A stretch of 64,000 nucleotides of DNA from Streptomyces sp. Tue 6430 (GTDB lineage Bacteria; Actinomycetota; Actinomycetes; Streptomycetales; Streptomycetaceae), in assembly GCA_021568835.1 (NCBI GenBank), contig JAKGSH010000010.1, positions 3,100,001-3,164,000 on the forward strand, in the 5' to 3' direction. Made by a program: the position numbers and the translations under genes. Under the pieces are notes generated by a model. That model saw only the letters and a program-made list of their open reading frames with translations, made no database searches and had not been told where the DNA came from. Of this stretch, positions 41,738-51,077 are shown one piece after another (positions within the stretch are counted from its first letter, which is position 1; every line of letters starts with the position of its first letter).

Positions 41738-43692
41738 GTGGCTGACGTACCTGCCGATCTTGCCGCAGTGTGGCCACGCGTACTGGAGCAGCTCCTCGGT
41801 GAGGGCCGCGGCCAGGGTGTCGAGGTGAAGGACGAGCACTGGATCAGGCGCTGCCAGCCCCTCGCCCTGGTCGCGGACACCGCTCTGCTCGCCGTACCGA
41901 ACGAATTCGCCAAGGGTGTGCTGGAGGGCCGGCTCGCCCCGGTCGTCAGCGAGACGCTGAGCCGTGAGTGCGGCCGGCCGATCCGGATCGCGATCACCGT
42001 CGACGACTCCGCGGGTGAGCCCCCGCCCCGTCGACGCCGTCGCGCTACGACGAACCCGAGGAGCAGCCGGGCCCGTACGACGGCCCGCGCGACAACCCGT
42101 ACCAGGGCTACGGCCGGCACCGCGCCGATCAGTCCCAGGGCGGGGGCGACCAGGGCGCCCGCCAGGACCAGCTGCCCACCGCGCGACCGGCCTACCCCTC
42201 GGAGTACCAGCGGCCCGAGCCCGGCGCCTGGCCCCGGCCGGGGCAGGAGGAGTACGGCTGGCAGCAGCAGCGCCTCGGTTTCCCCGAGCGCGACCCTTAC
42301 GCGTCGCCGTCCCAGAACTCCTACGGCGGCCCCTCCGGGCAGGACGCGTACGGCCCGCCGTCCCAGGACGCGTACGGCCCGTCCTCCCCGGCCCAGGACT
42401 CCTACGGCCCGCCCTCGCAGGACTACCGACCGCAGGCCATGGAGCGGCCGTCCTACGATCGCTCGCCCTACGACCAGAAGCGTTCCGAGTACCAGCAGGC
42501 GCGCCCCGAGTACGACCAGCGCGACCCCGCCCGGCGGGAGATGCCGGAGTCACCGGCAGGTGGCGGCCATCCGCACCGCGGTCCGGCCGGTCACGGTCAG
42601 TCCGGCACGCCCGGCACGCTGGGCGCGAAGCCCGCGCCGGCGAGCGGGCCCGGCGAGCCGACCGCCCGGCTCAACCCGAAGTACCTCTTCGACACGTTCG
42701 TCATCGGTGCCTCGAACCGTTTCGCGCACGCGGCCGCGGTCGCCGTCGCCGAGGCGCCCGCGAAGGCGTACAACCCCCTGTTCATCTACGGGGAGTCGGG
42801 ACTCGGCAAGACGCACCTGCTGCACGCCATCGGGCACTACGCGCGCAGCCTCTATCCGGGCACGCGGGTGCGGTACGTCAGCTCGGAGGAGTTCACCAAC
42901 GAGTTCATCAACTCCATCCGCGACGGCAAGGGCGACAGCTTCCGCAAGCGGTACCGCGAGATGGACATCCTGCTCGTCGACGACATCCAGTTCCTGGCGG
43001 ACAAGGAGTCGACGCAGGAGGAGTTCTTCCACACCTTCAACACGCTCCACAACGCCAACAAGCAGATCGTGCTGTCCTCCGACCGGCCGCCCAAGCAGCT
43101 GGTGACGCTGGAGGACCGGCTGCGGAACCGCTTCGAGTGGGGCCTGATCACGGACGTCCAGCCGCCCGAGCTGGAGACGCGGATCGCGATCCTGCGCAAG
43201 AAGGCGGTGCAGGAGCAGCTCAACGCCCCGCCGGAGGTGCTGGAGTTCATCGCGTCCCGCGTCTCGCGCAACATCCGCGAGCTGGAGGGCGCGCTGATCC
43301 GGGTGACGGCGTTCGCGTCGCTCAACCGGCAGCCGGTGGACCTGGGCCTGACCGAGATCGTCCTGAAGGACCTGATGCCCGGCGGCGACGACTCGGCGCC
43401 CGAGATCACCTCGACGGCCATCATGGGCGCGACCGCCGACTACTTCGGGCTCACGGTCGAGGACCTGTGCGGCACCTCCCGCGGCCGCGCGCTGGTGACG
43501 GCCCGGCAGATCGCCATGTACCTGTGCCGCGAGCTGACGGACCTCTCGCTGCCGAAGATCGGCGCCCTGTTCGGCGGCCGCGACCACACGACGGTCATGC
43601 ACGCGGACCGCAAGATCCGCAATCTGATGGCCGAGCGGCGCTCCATCTACAACCAGGTGACCGAGCTGACGAACCGCATCAAGGCGGGCTGA
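41738..43692 (+). CDS. dnaA: Chromosomal replication initiator DnaA (frameshifted as read)
   Basis: About 651 residues once one base is restored. Domain I starts at GTG 41738 (MADVPADLAAVWPRVLEQLLGEG). Domain II is a very long Pro/Tyr/Gln-rich linker (about 95-300) with repeats of the type QDAYGPPS. Domain III has Walker A GESGLGKTH, Walker B ILLVDDIQFL and sensor motifs; domain IV has the DNA-binding signature GGRDHTTVMHADRKI. As printed, the frame breaks between codons for SAGEPPP and RYDEPEEQPG, at the C runs 42020-42029: one missing C explains it. As dnaA is essential, this is almost certainly a sequencing error. Confidence 0.95.
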
Positions 43693-43808
43693 CGGGGCCG
43701 CACGGGCCTGTCGAGGGCGTTCCGGGGGCTGTTCCCGGGACGCCCTTCTTCGTGTCGCGGGCCGGCGTCCGGCCATCCGCTGTTCGATTACTCGCCGGGT
43801 TACGGCCA

Positions 43809-44381
43809 CTCTCCACAGATTCGGTGACTTTCTCCCGTCCACATCCTGGGGACTGCCAAGTTGTCCAGATTCTGTCCACAGGCAACCTGGGTGGAAGAGA
43901 ATCGAGGCAGGTCACCTGGCTGTGGATTGGTGGACAAAAGTTTTCCACAGGTTGTGGACAGTGAGTCGGTCCACAGCCTGTGCACGGAGTTGTCCACGGG
44001 TAACCCACAGCGTCTGGCTGGTTGTCCCCAGCGATCACCGGTTTCTCCACATGGCTGTCCACTGTTCGGCAACTCGACGCACCTTCTCACCGGTCCGAGT
44101 GAAAGGCGTCACACGAGGACGCCGGATTGGGCTGTGGGAAAGGCGGGTAAAGCTGGGGACGGTCCTGGGGAGAAGTCGCCTCACCCTGTGTACGGAGTGT
44201 GCAGAACTTTCCGTTCTCCACAGAAGGCCCCGGTTGTCCACCGCCTCCGTCCCCAGGGCCAGTGGACAAAATCTCGCCTCTGAGCTGCGGAAACAGGGTT
44301 ATCCACGGTATCCACAGCCCCTACTACTACTCCCAACCAGAGAGAGCGAGAAATCCGGTTCGAAGGGGGTCCTGTGCACAA
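43809..44381. other. oriC: Chromosomal replication origin oriC
   Basis: The 870-bp gap between dnaA and dnaN holds about 20 DnaA-box-like nonamers in both orientations, most one base from TTGTCCACA. Positions include 43809, 43835, 43861, 43872, 43921r, 43929r, 43941, 43953r, 43967, 43990, 44022, 44043, 44055, 44214, 44234, 44261r, 44299, 44308 and 44373r (r = reverse). Number, density and location match Streptomyces oriC, which has about 19 boxes. 43693-43808 follows the dnaA end; 44382-44562 probably holds the dnaN promoter, but I see no convincing -35/-10 pair. Confidence 0.95.
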
Positions 44382-44562
44382 CTCGTCGTCCGGGTCCCGG
44401 CTGCCCCTCGTCACGACTTGACCCCGACGGGCACCTACTGTCAGTGCGGTGCGTCAGACTGGTCCTCGGTGGTCCTTCCCCTCACCGGGGCCGACGACAC
44501 CGAGACAGACGACGAAGGCCAGGCAGGGCGAGAAGCGCCGGCAACAGCAGGAGGCGGCAAGA

Positions 44563-45693
44563 GTGAAGATCCGGGTGGAACGCGACGTACTCGCGGAGGC
44601 AGTTGCCTGGGCGGCGCGCAGCCTCCCGGCCCGTCCGCCGGCGCCTGTCCTCGCCGGCCTCCTGCTGAAGGCCGAGGACGGAGCCCTCAGCCTCTCCAGC
44701 TTCGACTACGAGGTCTCCGCGCGCGTGTCGGTGGAGACCGAGGTGGAGGAGGAGGGCACCGTCCTCGTCTCCGGCCGGCTGCTCGCGGACATCTGCCGGG
44801 CGCTCCCCAACCGCCCCGTGGAGATTTCCACAGACGGTGTACGGGCCACGGTGGTCTGCGGCTCCTCGCGGTTCACGCTCCACACCCTGCCTGTGGAGGA
44901 GTACCCGTCGCTGCCCCAGATGCCGAACGCCACGGGCACGGTCCCCGGCGAGGTCTTCGCCTCCGCCGCCGCCCAGGTCGCCATCGCGGCCGGCCGCGAC
45001 GACACCCTGCCCGTCCTCACCGGTGTGCGCATCGAGATCGAGGGCGACACCGTGACGCTGGCCTCCACCGACCGCTACCGCTTCGCGGTCCGCGAGTTCC
45101 TGTGGAAGCCGGAGAACCCGGACGCGTCCGCGGTGGCCCTGGTGCCCGCCAAGACGCTCCTGGACACCGCCAAGGCGCTCACGAGCGGCGACAGCGTCAC
45201 CATCGCGCTGTCCGGCTCGGGCGCGGGCGAGGGCCTGATCGGCTTCGAGGGCGCCGGCCGCCGTACGACGACCCGGCTCCTGGAGGGCGACCTCCCGAAG
45301 TACCGCACCCTGTTCCCGACGGAGTTCAATTCCGTCGCCGTGATCGAGACCGCCCCCTTCGTGGAGGCCGTCAAGCGCGTGGCCCTGGTCGCCGAGCGCA
45401 ACACGCCGGTGCGGCTCAGCTTCGAGCAGGGCGTGCTCATCCTGGAGGCCGGTTCCAGCGACGACGCACAGGCTGTGGAGAGGGTCGACGCCCAGCTCGA
45501 CGGGGACGACATCTCGATCGCCTTCAACCCGACCTTCCTGCTGGACGGCCTCAGCGCCATCGACTCCCCGGTGGCCCAGCTGTCCTTCACGACGTCCACC
45601 AAGCCGGCGCTGCTCAGCGGCAGGCCGGCGGTCGACGCCGAGGCGGACGAGGCCTACAAGTACCTGATCATGCCGGTTCGCCTCAGCGGCTGA
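44563..45693 (+). CDS. dnaN: DNA polymerase III sliding clamp (beta subunit)
   Basis: 376 residues from GTG 44563, which follows AGGAGG at good spacing; the in-frame extension to 44449 is leader. Three clamp domains are visible, starting MKIRVERDVLAEAVAWAARSLPARPPAPVLAG, and ending KYLIMPVRLSG, the typical clamp C terminus. It encircles DNA and tethers the replicative polymerase. Downstream of oriC in the conserved order dnaA-dnaN-gnd-recF. Confidence 0.97.
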   Translation: MKIRVERDVLAEAVAWAARSLPARPPAPVLAGLLLKAEDGALSLSSFDYEVSARVSVETEVEEEGTVLVSGRLLADICRALPNRPVEISTDGVRATVVCGSSRFTLHTLPVEEYPSLPQMPNATGTVPGEVFASAAAQVAIAAGRDDTLPVLTGVRIEIEGDTVTLASTDRYRFAVREFLWKPENPDASAVALVPAKTLLDTAKALTSGDSVTIALSGSGAGEGLIGFEGAGRRTTTRLLEGDLPKYRTLFPTEFNSVAVIETAPFVEAVKRVALVAERNTPVRLSFEQGVLILEAGSSDDAQAVERVDAQLDGDDISIAFNPTFLLDGLSAIDSPVAQLSFTTSTKPALLSGRPAVDAEADEAYKYLIMPVRLSG

Positions 45694-45881
45694 GCCGTCC
45701 GGACCTGTCCACAGGCCGTGGAGGACGTCTCCCGGCCTGTGGATGAAGCCGCAGGTGAGCGCGTTGCTGGGCGGTACGTCTGAGCGCGTGTGCCCACAGG
45801 TGTGCGTGACAGGCCGGGACTAGGCTCGGACAGGGGTACGAAGGTGCCCCACACGCCACACAGCAACCTAAGGAACAACTG

Positions 45882-46757
45882 ATGGAGCTCGGTCTCGTCG
45901 GCCTCGGCAAGATGGGCGGCAACATGCGCGAGCGGATCCGCCGCGTGGGCCACACCGTCGTCGGATACGACCGCAACCCGGACCTCGCCGATGTCCACAG
46001 CCTCTCCGAGCTTGTGGACAGGCTCGAGGGCCCGCGGGTCGTCTGGGTGATGGTCCCGGCCGGTGCCGCCACCCAGTCGACCGTCGACGAGCTGGGCGAG
46101 CTGCTGGAGCCGGGCGACGTCGTCGTCGACGGCGGCAACTCCCGCTGGACGGACGACGAGAAGCACGCCGCGGAACTGGCGGCCAAGGGCATCGGCTTCG
46201 TCGACTGCGGCGTCTCGGGCGGGGTGTGGGGCCTGGAGAACGGCTACGCGCTGATGTACGGCGGCGACCCGGAGCACGTCGCCAAGGTGCAGCCGGTCTT
46301 CGAGGCGCTCAAGCCCGAGGGCGACTTCGGCGCGGTGCACGCCGGCAAGGTCGGCGCCGGGCACTTCGCCAAGATGGTCCACAACGGCATCGAGTACGCC
46401 ATGATGCAGGCCTACGCCGAGGGCTGGGAGCTGCTGGAGAAGGTCGACTCGGTCACCGACGTCCGCGAGGTCTTCCGCTCCTGGCAGGAGGGCACGGTCA
46501 TCCGGTCCTGGCTGCTCGACCTCGCGGTCGACGCCCTCGACGAGGACGAGCACCTGGACAAGCTGCGCGGCTACGCCCAGGACTCCGGCGAGGGCCGCTG
46601 GACCGTCGAGGCGGCCATCGACAACGCGGTGCCGCTCCCGGCCATCACGGCCTCGCTGTTCGCGCGGTTCGCCTCCCGCCAGGAGGACTCGCCGCAGATG
46701 AAGATGATCGCCGCCCTGCGCAACCAGTTCGGCGGCCACGCGGTAGAGAAGAAGTAG
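45882..46757 (+). CDS. gnd: 6-phosphogluconate dehydrogenase, short (decarboxylating) form
   Basis: 291 residues, the short YqeC/GndA-type form rather than the 470-residue pentose-phosphate enzyme. NAD(P) site MELGLVGLGKMGGNM at the N terminus, substrate motif DGGNSRWTDDE and FVDCGVSGGVWGLENGYALMYGG, and the catalytic lysine in GAGHFAKMVHNGIEYAMMQ. It oxidatively decarboxylates 6-phosphogluconate to ribulose-5-phosphate; short forms are commonly NAD-dependent. The position between dnaN and recF is a Streptomyces/actinobacterial hallmark. DnaA-box-like motifs occur in and around the gene. Confidence 0.93.
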   Translation: MELGLVGLGKMGGNMRERIRRVGHTVVGYDRNPDLADVHSLSELVDRLEGPRVVWVMVPAGAATQSTVDELGELLEPGDVVVDGGNSRWTDDEKHAAELAAKGIGFVDCGVSGGVWGLENGYALMYGGDPEHVAKVQPVFEALKPEGDFGAVHAGKVGAGHFAKMVHNGIEYAMMQAYAEGWELLEKVDSVTDVREVFRSWQEGTVIRSWLLDLAVDALDEDEHLDKLRGYAQDSGEGRWTVEAAIDNAVPLPAITASLFARFASRQEDSPQMKMIAALRNQFGGHAVEKK

Positions 46758-46834
46758 TCCACAGGGCCGTTCCGACGGCCCGTAGCAGGACCGTTTCGGC
46801 GGTCCATCACGCCGGGGAGGTCGGCGAAACGACC

Positions 46835-47956
46835 ATGCACGTCACGCATCTGTCGCTGGCCGACTTCCGCTCGTACGCCCGGGTCGAAGTTCCGCTCGAC
46901 CCGGGCGTCACCGCTTTCGTCGGACCCAACGGGCAGGGCAAGACGAACCTCGTCGAGGCCGTGGGCTATCTCGCCACGCTGGGCAGTCACCGGGTCGCCT
47001 CCGACGCGCCCCTGGTTCGCATGGGTGCCGACCGCGCTGTCGTCCGGGCGCAGGTCCGCCAGGGCGAGCGGCAGCAGCTCGTCGAGCTGGAGCTGAACCC
47101 CGGCAAGGCCAACCGTGCCCGCATCAACCGGTCCTCGCAGGTCAGACCGCGTGACGTGCTGGGGATCGTACGGACCGTGCTGTTCGCGCCCGAGGACCTG
47201 GCGCTGGTGAAGGGCGACCCCGGTGAGCGACGCCGGTTCCTCGACGAGCTGATCACCGCGCGCTCCCCGCGAATGGCCGGGGTGCGCTCCGACTACGAGC
47301 GGGTGCTCCGGCAGCGCAACACCCTGCTGAAGTCCGCCGCGCTGGCCCGGCGGCACGGCGGCCGGACCATGGACCTGTCCACGCTCGACGTGTGGGACCA
47401 GCACCTCGCGCGCGTGGGAGCCGAGTTGCTGGCCGCCCGTCTCGATCTGGTGGCCGCGGTCCAGCCGCTCGCGGACAAGGCGTACGAGCAGCTCGCGCCC
47501 GGGGGCGGCCCGGTCGCGCTGGAGTACAAGGCGTCGGCGCCGGGTGAGGCGCACACGCGGGAGGACCTCTACGAGCAGCTGATGGGCGCGCTCGCCGAGG
47601 TCCGTAAGCAGGAGATCGAACGGGGCGTGACCCTGGCGGGTCCGCACCGGGACGACGTGCTGCTCAAACTCGGTCGGCTGCCCGCCAAGGGGTACGCCTC
47701 CCACGGTGAGTCCTGGTCGTACGCGCTGGCCCTGCGGCTGGCCTCCTACGACCTGCTCCGGGCCGAGGGCAACGAGCCGGTGCTGATCCTCGACGACGTC
47801 TTCGCCGAGCTGGACAGCCGGCGGCGGGAACGGCTGGCGGAGCTGGTCGCGCCGGGCGAGCAGGTGCTGGTCACGGCTGCCGTCGACGACGACGTCCCGC
47901 ATGTGCTCGCGGGCGCGCGGTACGCGGTGGCGCAGGGGACCGTGGAGCGCGTATGA
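46835..47956 (+). CDS. recF: DNA replication and repair protein RecF
   Basis: 373 residues from ATG 46835. SMC/ABC-type ATPase with MHVTHLSLADFRSYARVEV, Walker A GPNGQGKTNLVEA, the signature region SHGESWSYALALRLASY and Walker B PVLILDDVFAELDSRRRERL. It loads RecA at gapped DNA. GGGGAGG lies somewhat far (16 bases) from the ATG. Its stop overlaps the start of the DciA-like gene by 4 bp (ATGA). Confidence 0.96.
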   Translation: MHVTHLSLADFRSYARVEVPLDPGVTAFVGPNGQGKTNLVEAVGYLATLGSHRVASDAPLVRMGADRAVVRAQVRQGERQQLVELELNPGKANRARINRSSQVRPRDVLGIVRTVLFAPEDLALVKGDPGERRRFLDELITARSPRMAGVRSDYERVLRQRNTLLKSAALARRHGGRTMDLSTLDVWDQHLARVGAELLAARLDLVAAVQPLADKAYEQLAPGGGPVALEYKASAPGEAHTREDLYEQLMGALAEVRKQEIERGVTLAGPHRDDVLLKLGRLPAKGYASHGESWSYALALRLASYDLLRAEGNEPVLILDDVFAELDSRRRERLAELVAPGEQVLVTAAVDDDVPHVLAGARYAVAQGTVERV

Positions 47957-48483
47957 CGCCGCAGGAGCCGAAGAAGACGCCCGAGCCCTCCGGGGTCGAC
48001 CTGGCGCGCGTGGCGCTGCGGGCGGCGCGCGAGCAGGCACGCGCGCGTGGGGACGCGGTGCAGCAGAAGAAGCAGGCGCGGCGCGGCGGCGGCCTGCGCT
48101 CCGGCGCGCGGGCGGACGGCCGCGACCCCATGGCGCTCGGTGCGGCGATCAACCGGCTCCTGACCGAGCGCGGCTGGGAGGCGCCGGCCGCGGTGGGCGG
48201 GGTGATGGGGCGCTGGCCGCGGATCGTCGGCGAGGACGTCGCCAAGCACTGCGAGCCGGAGAGGTACGACGAGGACGAGCGGGTGCTGTTCGTGCGCTGC
48301 GACTCCACGGCCTGGGCGACGAACCTGCGGCTGCTCGCCCCGACGCTGGTCGCCCGGCTCAACGAGGACCTCGGCCACGGCCGGGTGCGGCAGATCAGGG
48401 TGCAGGGCCCGGCGGGTCCCGTCCGTCGTTACGGGCCCCTGCGGGCGCCGGGCAGCAAGGGACCCGGCGACACCTACGGGTGA
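47953..48483 (+). CDS. dciA: DUF721 protein, DciA-type replicative helicase loader
   Basis: 176 residues. A basic, Ala/Arg-rich N-terminal extension (about 1-70) precedes the DUF721 domain, which starts ALGAAINRLLTERGWEAPAAVGGVMGRWPRIVG and contains CDSTAWATNLRLLAPTLVARLNE. DUF721 is the DciA family, the ancestral loader/operator of DnaB in bacteria without DnaC or DnaI; the mycobacterial homologue has the same position between recF and gyrB. It probably acts with DnaB encoded at 5958-7433. Translationally coupled to recF by a 4-bp overlap. Confidence 0.88.
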   Translation: MTPQEPKKTPEPSGVDLARVALRAAREQARARGDAVQQKKQARRGGGLRSGARADGRDPMALGAAINRLLTERGWEAPAAVGGVMGRWPRIVGEDVAKHCEPERYDEDERVLFVRCDSTAWATNLRLLAPTLVARLNEDLGHGRVRQIRVQGPAGPVRRYGPLRAPGSKGPGDTYG

Positions 48484-48500
48484 CATCTGTCACGTACTCC

Positions 48501-48532
48501 GGCCGGGGCGGTGCTGTCGCACCGTCCCGGCC
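48501..48532 (+). terminator. Terminator after the recF-dciA unit
   Basis: 14-bp stem GGCCGGGGCGGTGC / GCACCGTCCCGGCC (one G-T pair) with loop TGTC, 17 bp beyond the dciA stop. Confidence 0.85.
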
Positions 48533-48974
48533 GTCTTCGTGTGCGGGCCGTCCGGCTCCCTGCGATCCGTGAGCGGTTCGGACCCGCTCCCGGGCGGTCC
48601 GGGCCGGGGCGGAACCCGCTCCCGGAGAGGCCGTGCGAGGTGCGGAGGAGGCGTCGGAAACGGAACTGACTCGCCGGTAGCCAAGGGTTGACACCCGGAA
48701 GCGCTGAGTGCCTCCGTGAGCCTCTTGGGGGCCCTCTCCGTATATGGGGACCCGGTGGAGACCGGTTGAGGGCGGCACATGCGGACTCAGGTACCGGCAA
48801 ACCCCCATCACTGTCGGCGCTACCGGTAGACTGGAAGCGAATCCCGCCCCGAACGTGGGGACCGCCCGGGAGACGCTGAGCAACGCTGATCAAGGCTTAC
48901 CAACGCAACATGCCGCAGCCGCTCCGGCAACCCGCCGACGAGCCCGGCTCGTGCTGTGCCAGAAAGGGCGCTTC
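48533..48974 (+). promoter_or_regulatory. Long gyrB leader/promoter region
   Basis: About 440 bp without a gene. TTGACA at 48688-48693 is a perfect -35 hexamer but lacks a good -10 at 17-18 bp. TAGACT at 48827-48832 is a fair -10 without a matching -35. The gyrB promoter must lie here; which element is used cannot be decided. Confidence 0.5.
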
Positions 48975-51035
48975 GTGGCCGATTCCGGCAACCCCAACGA
49001 GAACATCCCGTCCACCGACGCCGGCGTCACCAGCGAGGCCGTGACCTCGACCAGCGAGGTCACGGCCTCCTACGACGCCAGCGCCATCACCGTCCTCGAG
49101 GGCCTGGACGCGGTCCGCAAGCGACCCGGTATGTACATCGGCTCGACCGGTGAGCGCGGTCTGCACCACCTGGTGCAGGAGGTCGTCGACAACTCCGTCG
49201 ACGAGGCGCTGGCCGGGCACGCGGACACCATCGACGTGACGATCCTGGCCGACGGCGGCGTACGCGTCGTCGACAACGGCCGCGGCATCCCGGTGGGCAT
49301 CGTCCCCTCCGAGGGGAAGCCCGCCGTCGAGGTCGTGCTGACCGTGCTGCACGCGGGCGGCAAGTTCGGCGGCGGCGGCTACGCGGTCTCCGGCGGTCTG
49401 CACGGTGTCGGTGTCTCCGTCGTGAACGCCCTGTCGTCCAAGGTCTCCGTCGAGGTGCGGACCGACGGCCACCGCTGGACGCAGGACTACAAGATGGGCG
49501 TCCCGACGGCCCCGCTCGCCCAGCACGAGGCCACGGAGGAGACCGGCACCTCGGTCACCTTCTGGGCCGACGGCGACATCTTCGAGACCACCGAGTACTC
49601 CTTCGAGACGCTGTCGCGGCGCTTCCAGGAGATGGCGTTCCTCAACAAGGGTTTGACGATCAAACTCACTGACGAGCGCGAGTCGGCGAAGGCCGTGACC
49701 GGTGCGGACGAGGCGGGCGCCGACGTCAAGGAAGAGGTCAAGTCCGTCACGTACCACTACGAGGGCGGCATCGTCGACTTCGTGAAGTACCTCAACTCCC
49801 GCAAGGGCGAGGCGGTCCACCCCACCATCATCGACCTCGAGGCCGAGGACAGGGACAAGAACCTGTCCCTCGAGGTCGCGTTGCAGTGGAACAGCGGCTA
49901 CAGCGAGGGCGTGTACTCCTTCGCCAACATCATCCACACCCACGAGGGCGGTACGCACGAGGAGGGCTTCCGTGCGGCGCTGACCTCGCTGATCAACAAG
50001 TACGCGCGCGACAAGAAGCTGCTGCGCGAGAAGGACGACAACCTCACGGGCGACGACATCCGCGAGGGTCTGACCGCGATCATCTCGGTGAAGCTCAGCG
50101 AGCCCCAGTTCGAGGGCCAGACCAAGACCAAGCTGGGCAACACGGAGGCGAAGACCTTCGTCCAGAAGGCGGTCTACGAGCACCTCAACGACTGGCTGGA
50201 CCGCAACCCGGTCGAGGCGGCGGACATCATCCGCAAGGGCATCCAGGCGGCCACCGCGCGCGTGGCGGCCCGCAAGGCCCGTGACCTCACCCGCCGCAAG
50301 GGCCTGCTGGAGTCGGCGTCGCTGCCGGGCAAGCTCTCCGACTGCCAGTCGAACGACCCCACCAAGTGCGAGATCTTCATCGTCGAGGGTGACTCCGCCG
50401 GCGGCTCGGCCAAGTCCGGCCGTAACCCGCAGTACCAGGCGATCCTCCCGATCCGCGGCAAGATCCTCAACGTCGAGAAGGCCAGGATCGACAAGATCCT
50501 GCAGAACCAGGAGATCCAGGCGCTGATCTCCGCCTTCGGCACGGGTGTGCACGAGGACTTCGACATCGAGAAGCTGCGCTATCACAAGATCATCCTGATG
50601 GCGGACGCCGACGTCGACGGCCAGCACATCAGCACCCTGCTGCTGACCTTCCTGTTCCGCTTCATGCGGCCGCTGGTCGAGGCCGGGCACGTGTACCTCT
50701 CCCGTCCCCCGCTCTACAAGATCAAGTGGGGCCGGGACGACGTGGAGTACGCGTACTCCGACCGTGAGCGGGACGCGCTGATCGAGATGGGCCGCCAGCG
50801 CGGCAAGCGGGTGCGCGAGGACTCCATCCAGCGCTTCAAGGGCCTCGGCGAGATGAACGCCGAGGAACTGCGCGTCACGACGATGGACCAGGAGCACCGC
50901 GTCCTCGGTCAGGTCACCCTCGACGACGCCGCCCAGGCCGACGACCTGTTCTCGGTCCTCATGGGCGAGGACGTCGAGGCGCGCCGCGCCTTCATCCAGC
51001 GCAACGCCAAGGACGTCCGCTTCCTCGACATCTGA
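48975..51035 (+). CDS. gyrB: DNA gyrase subunit B
   Basis: 686 residues from GTG 48975 (MADSGNPNENIPSTDAG), the same length as known Streptomyces GyrB; the frame runs back to 48744 but that part is leader. GHKL ATPase motifs VDNSVDEALAG, VVDNGRGIPVG and GGLHGVGVSVVNALS; TOPRIM domain EGDSAGGSAKSGR, PIRGKILNVEKA and DADVDGQH for metal binding. This ATPase subunit drives negative supercoiling and is the target of novobiocin-type drugs. gyrA follows 42 bp downstream. Confidence 0.98.
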   Translation: MADSGNPNENIPSTDAGVTSEAVTSTSEVTASYDASAITVLEGLDAVRKRPGMYIGSTGERGLHHLVQEVVDNSVDEALAGHADTIDVTILADGGVRVVDNGRGIPVGIVPSEGKPAVEVVLTVLHAGGKFGGGGYAVSGGLHGVGVSVVNALSSKVSVEVRTDGHRWTQDYKMGVPTAPLAQHEATEETGTSVTFWADGDIFETTEYSFETLSRRFQEMAFLNKGLTIKLTDERESAKAVTGADEAGADVKEEVKSVTYHYEGGIVDFVKYLNSRKGEAVHPTIIDLEAEDRDKNLSLEVALQWNSGYSEGVYSFANIIHTHEGGTHEEGFRAALTSLINKYARDKKLLREKDDNLTGDDIREGLTAIISVKLSEPQFEGQTKTKLGNTEAKTFVQKAVYEHLNDWLDRNPVEAADIIRKGIQAATARVAARKARDLTRRKGLLESASLPGKLSDCQSNDPTKCEIFIVEGDSAGGSAKSGRNPQYQAILPIRGKILNVEKARIDKILQNQEIQALISAFGTGVHEDFDIEKLRYHKIILMADADVDGQHISTLLLTFLFRFMRPLVEAGHVYLSRPPLYKIKWGRDDVEYAYSDRERDALIEMGRQRGKRVREDSIQRFKGLGEMNAEELRVTTMDQEHRVLGQVTLDDAAQADDLFSVLMGEDVEARRAFIQRNAKDVRFLDI

Positions 51036-51077
51036 GTCGGTCTCAGCTGACCGGACCAGGAAGGATCAACACCAGCA

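Noticed and set aside
42015..42035. Programmed ribosomal frameshift in dnaA
   Set aside because: No slippery-site plus structure pattern, and at least three other genes in the window show the same kind of single-base loss in C/G runs.
44418..44441. TTGACC and TACTGT as the dnaN promoter
   Set aside because: The spacer is only 12 bases, too short for a sigma-70-type promoter.
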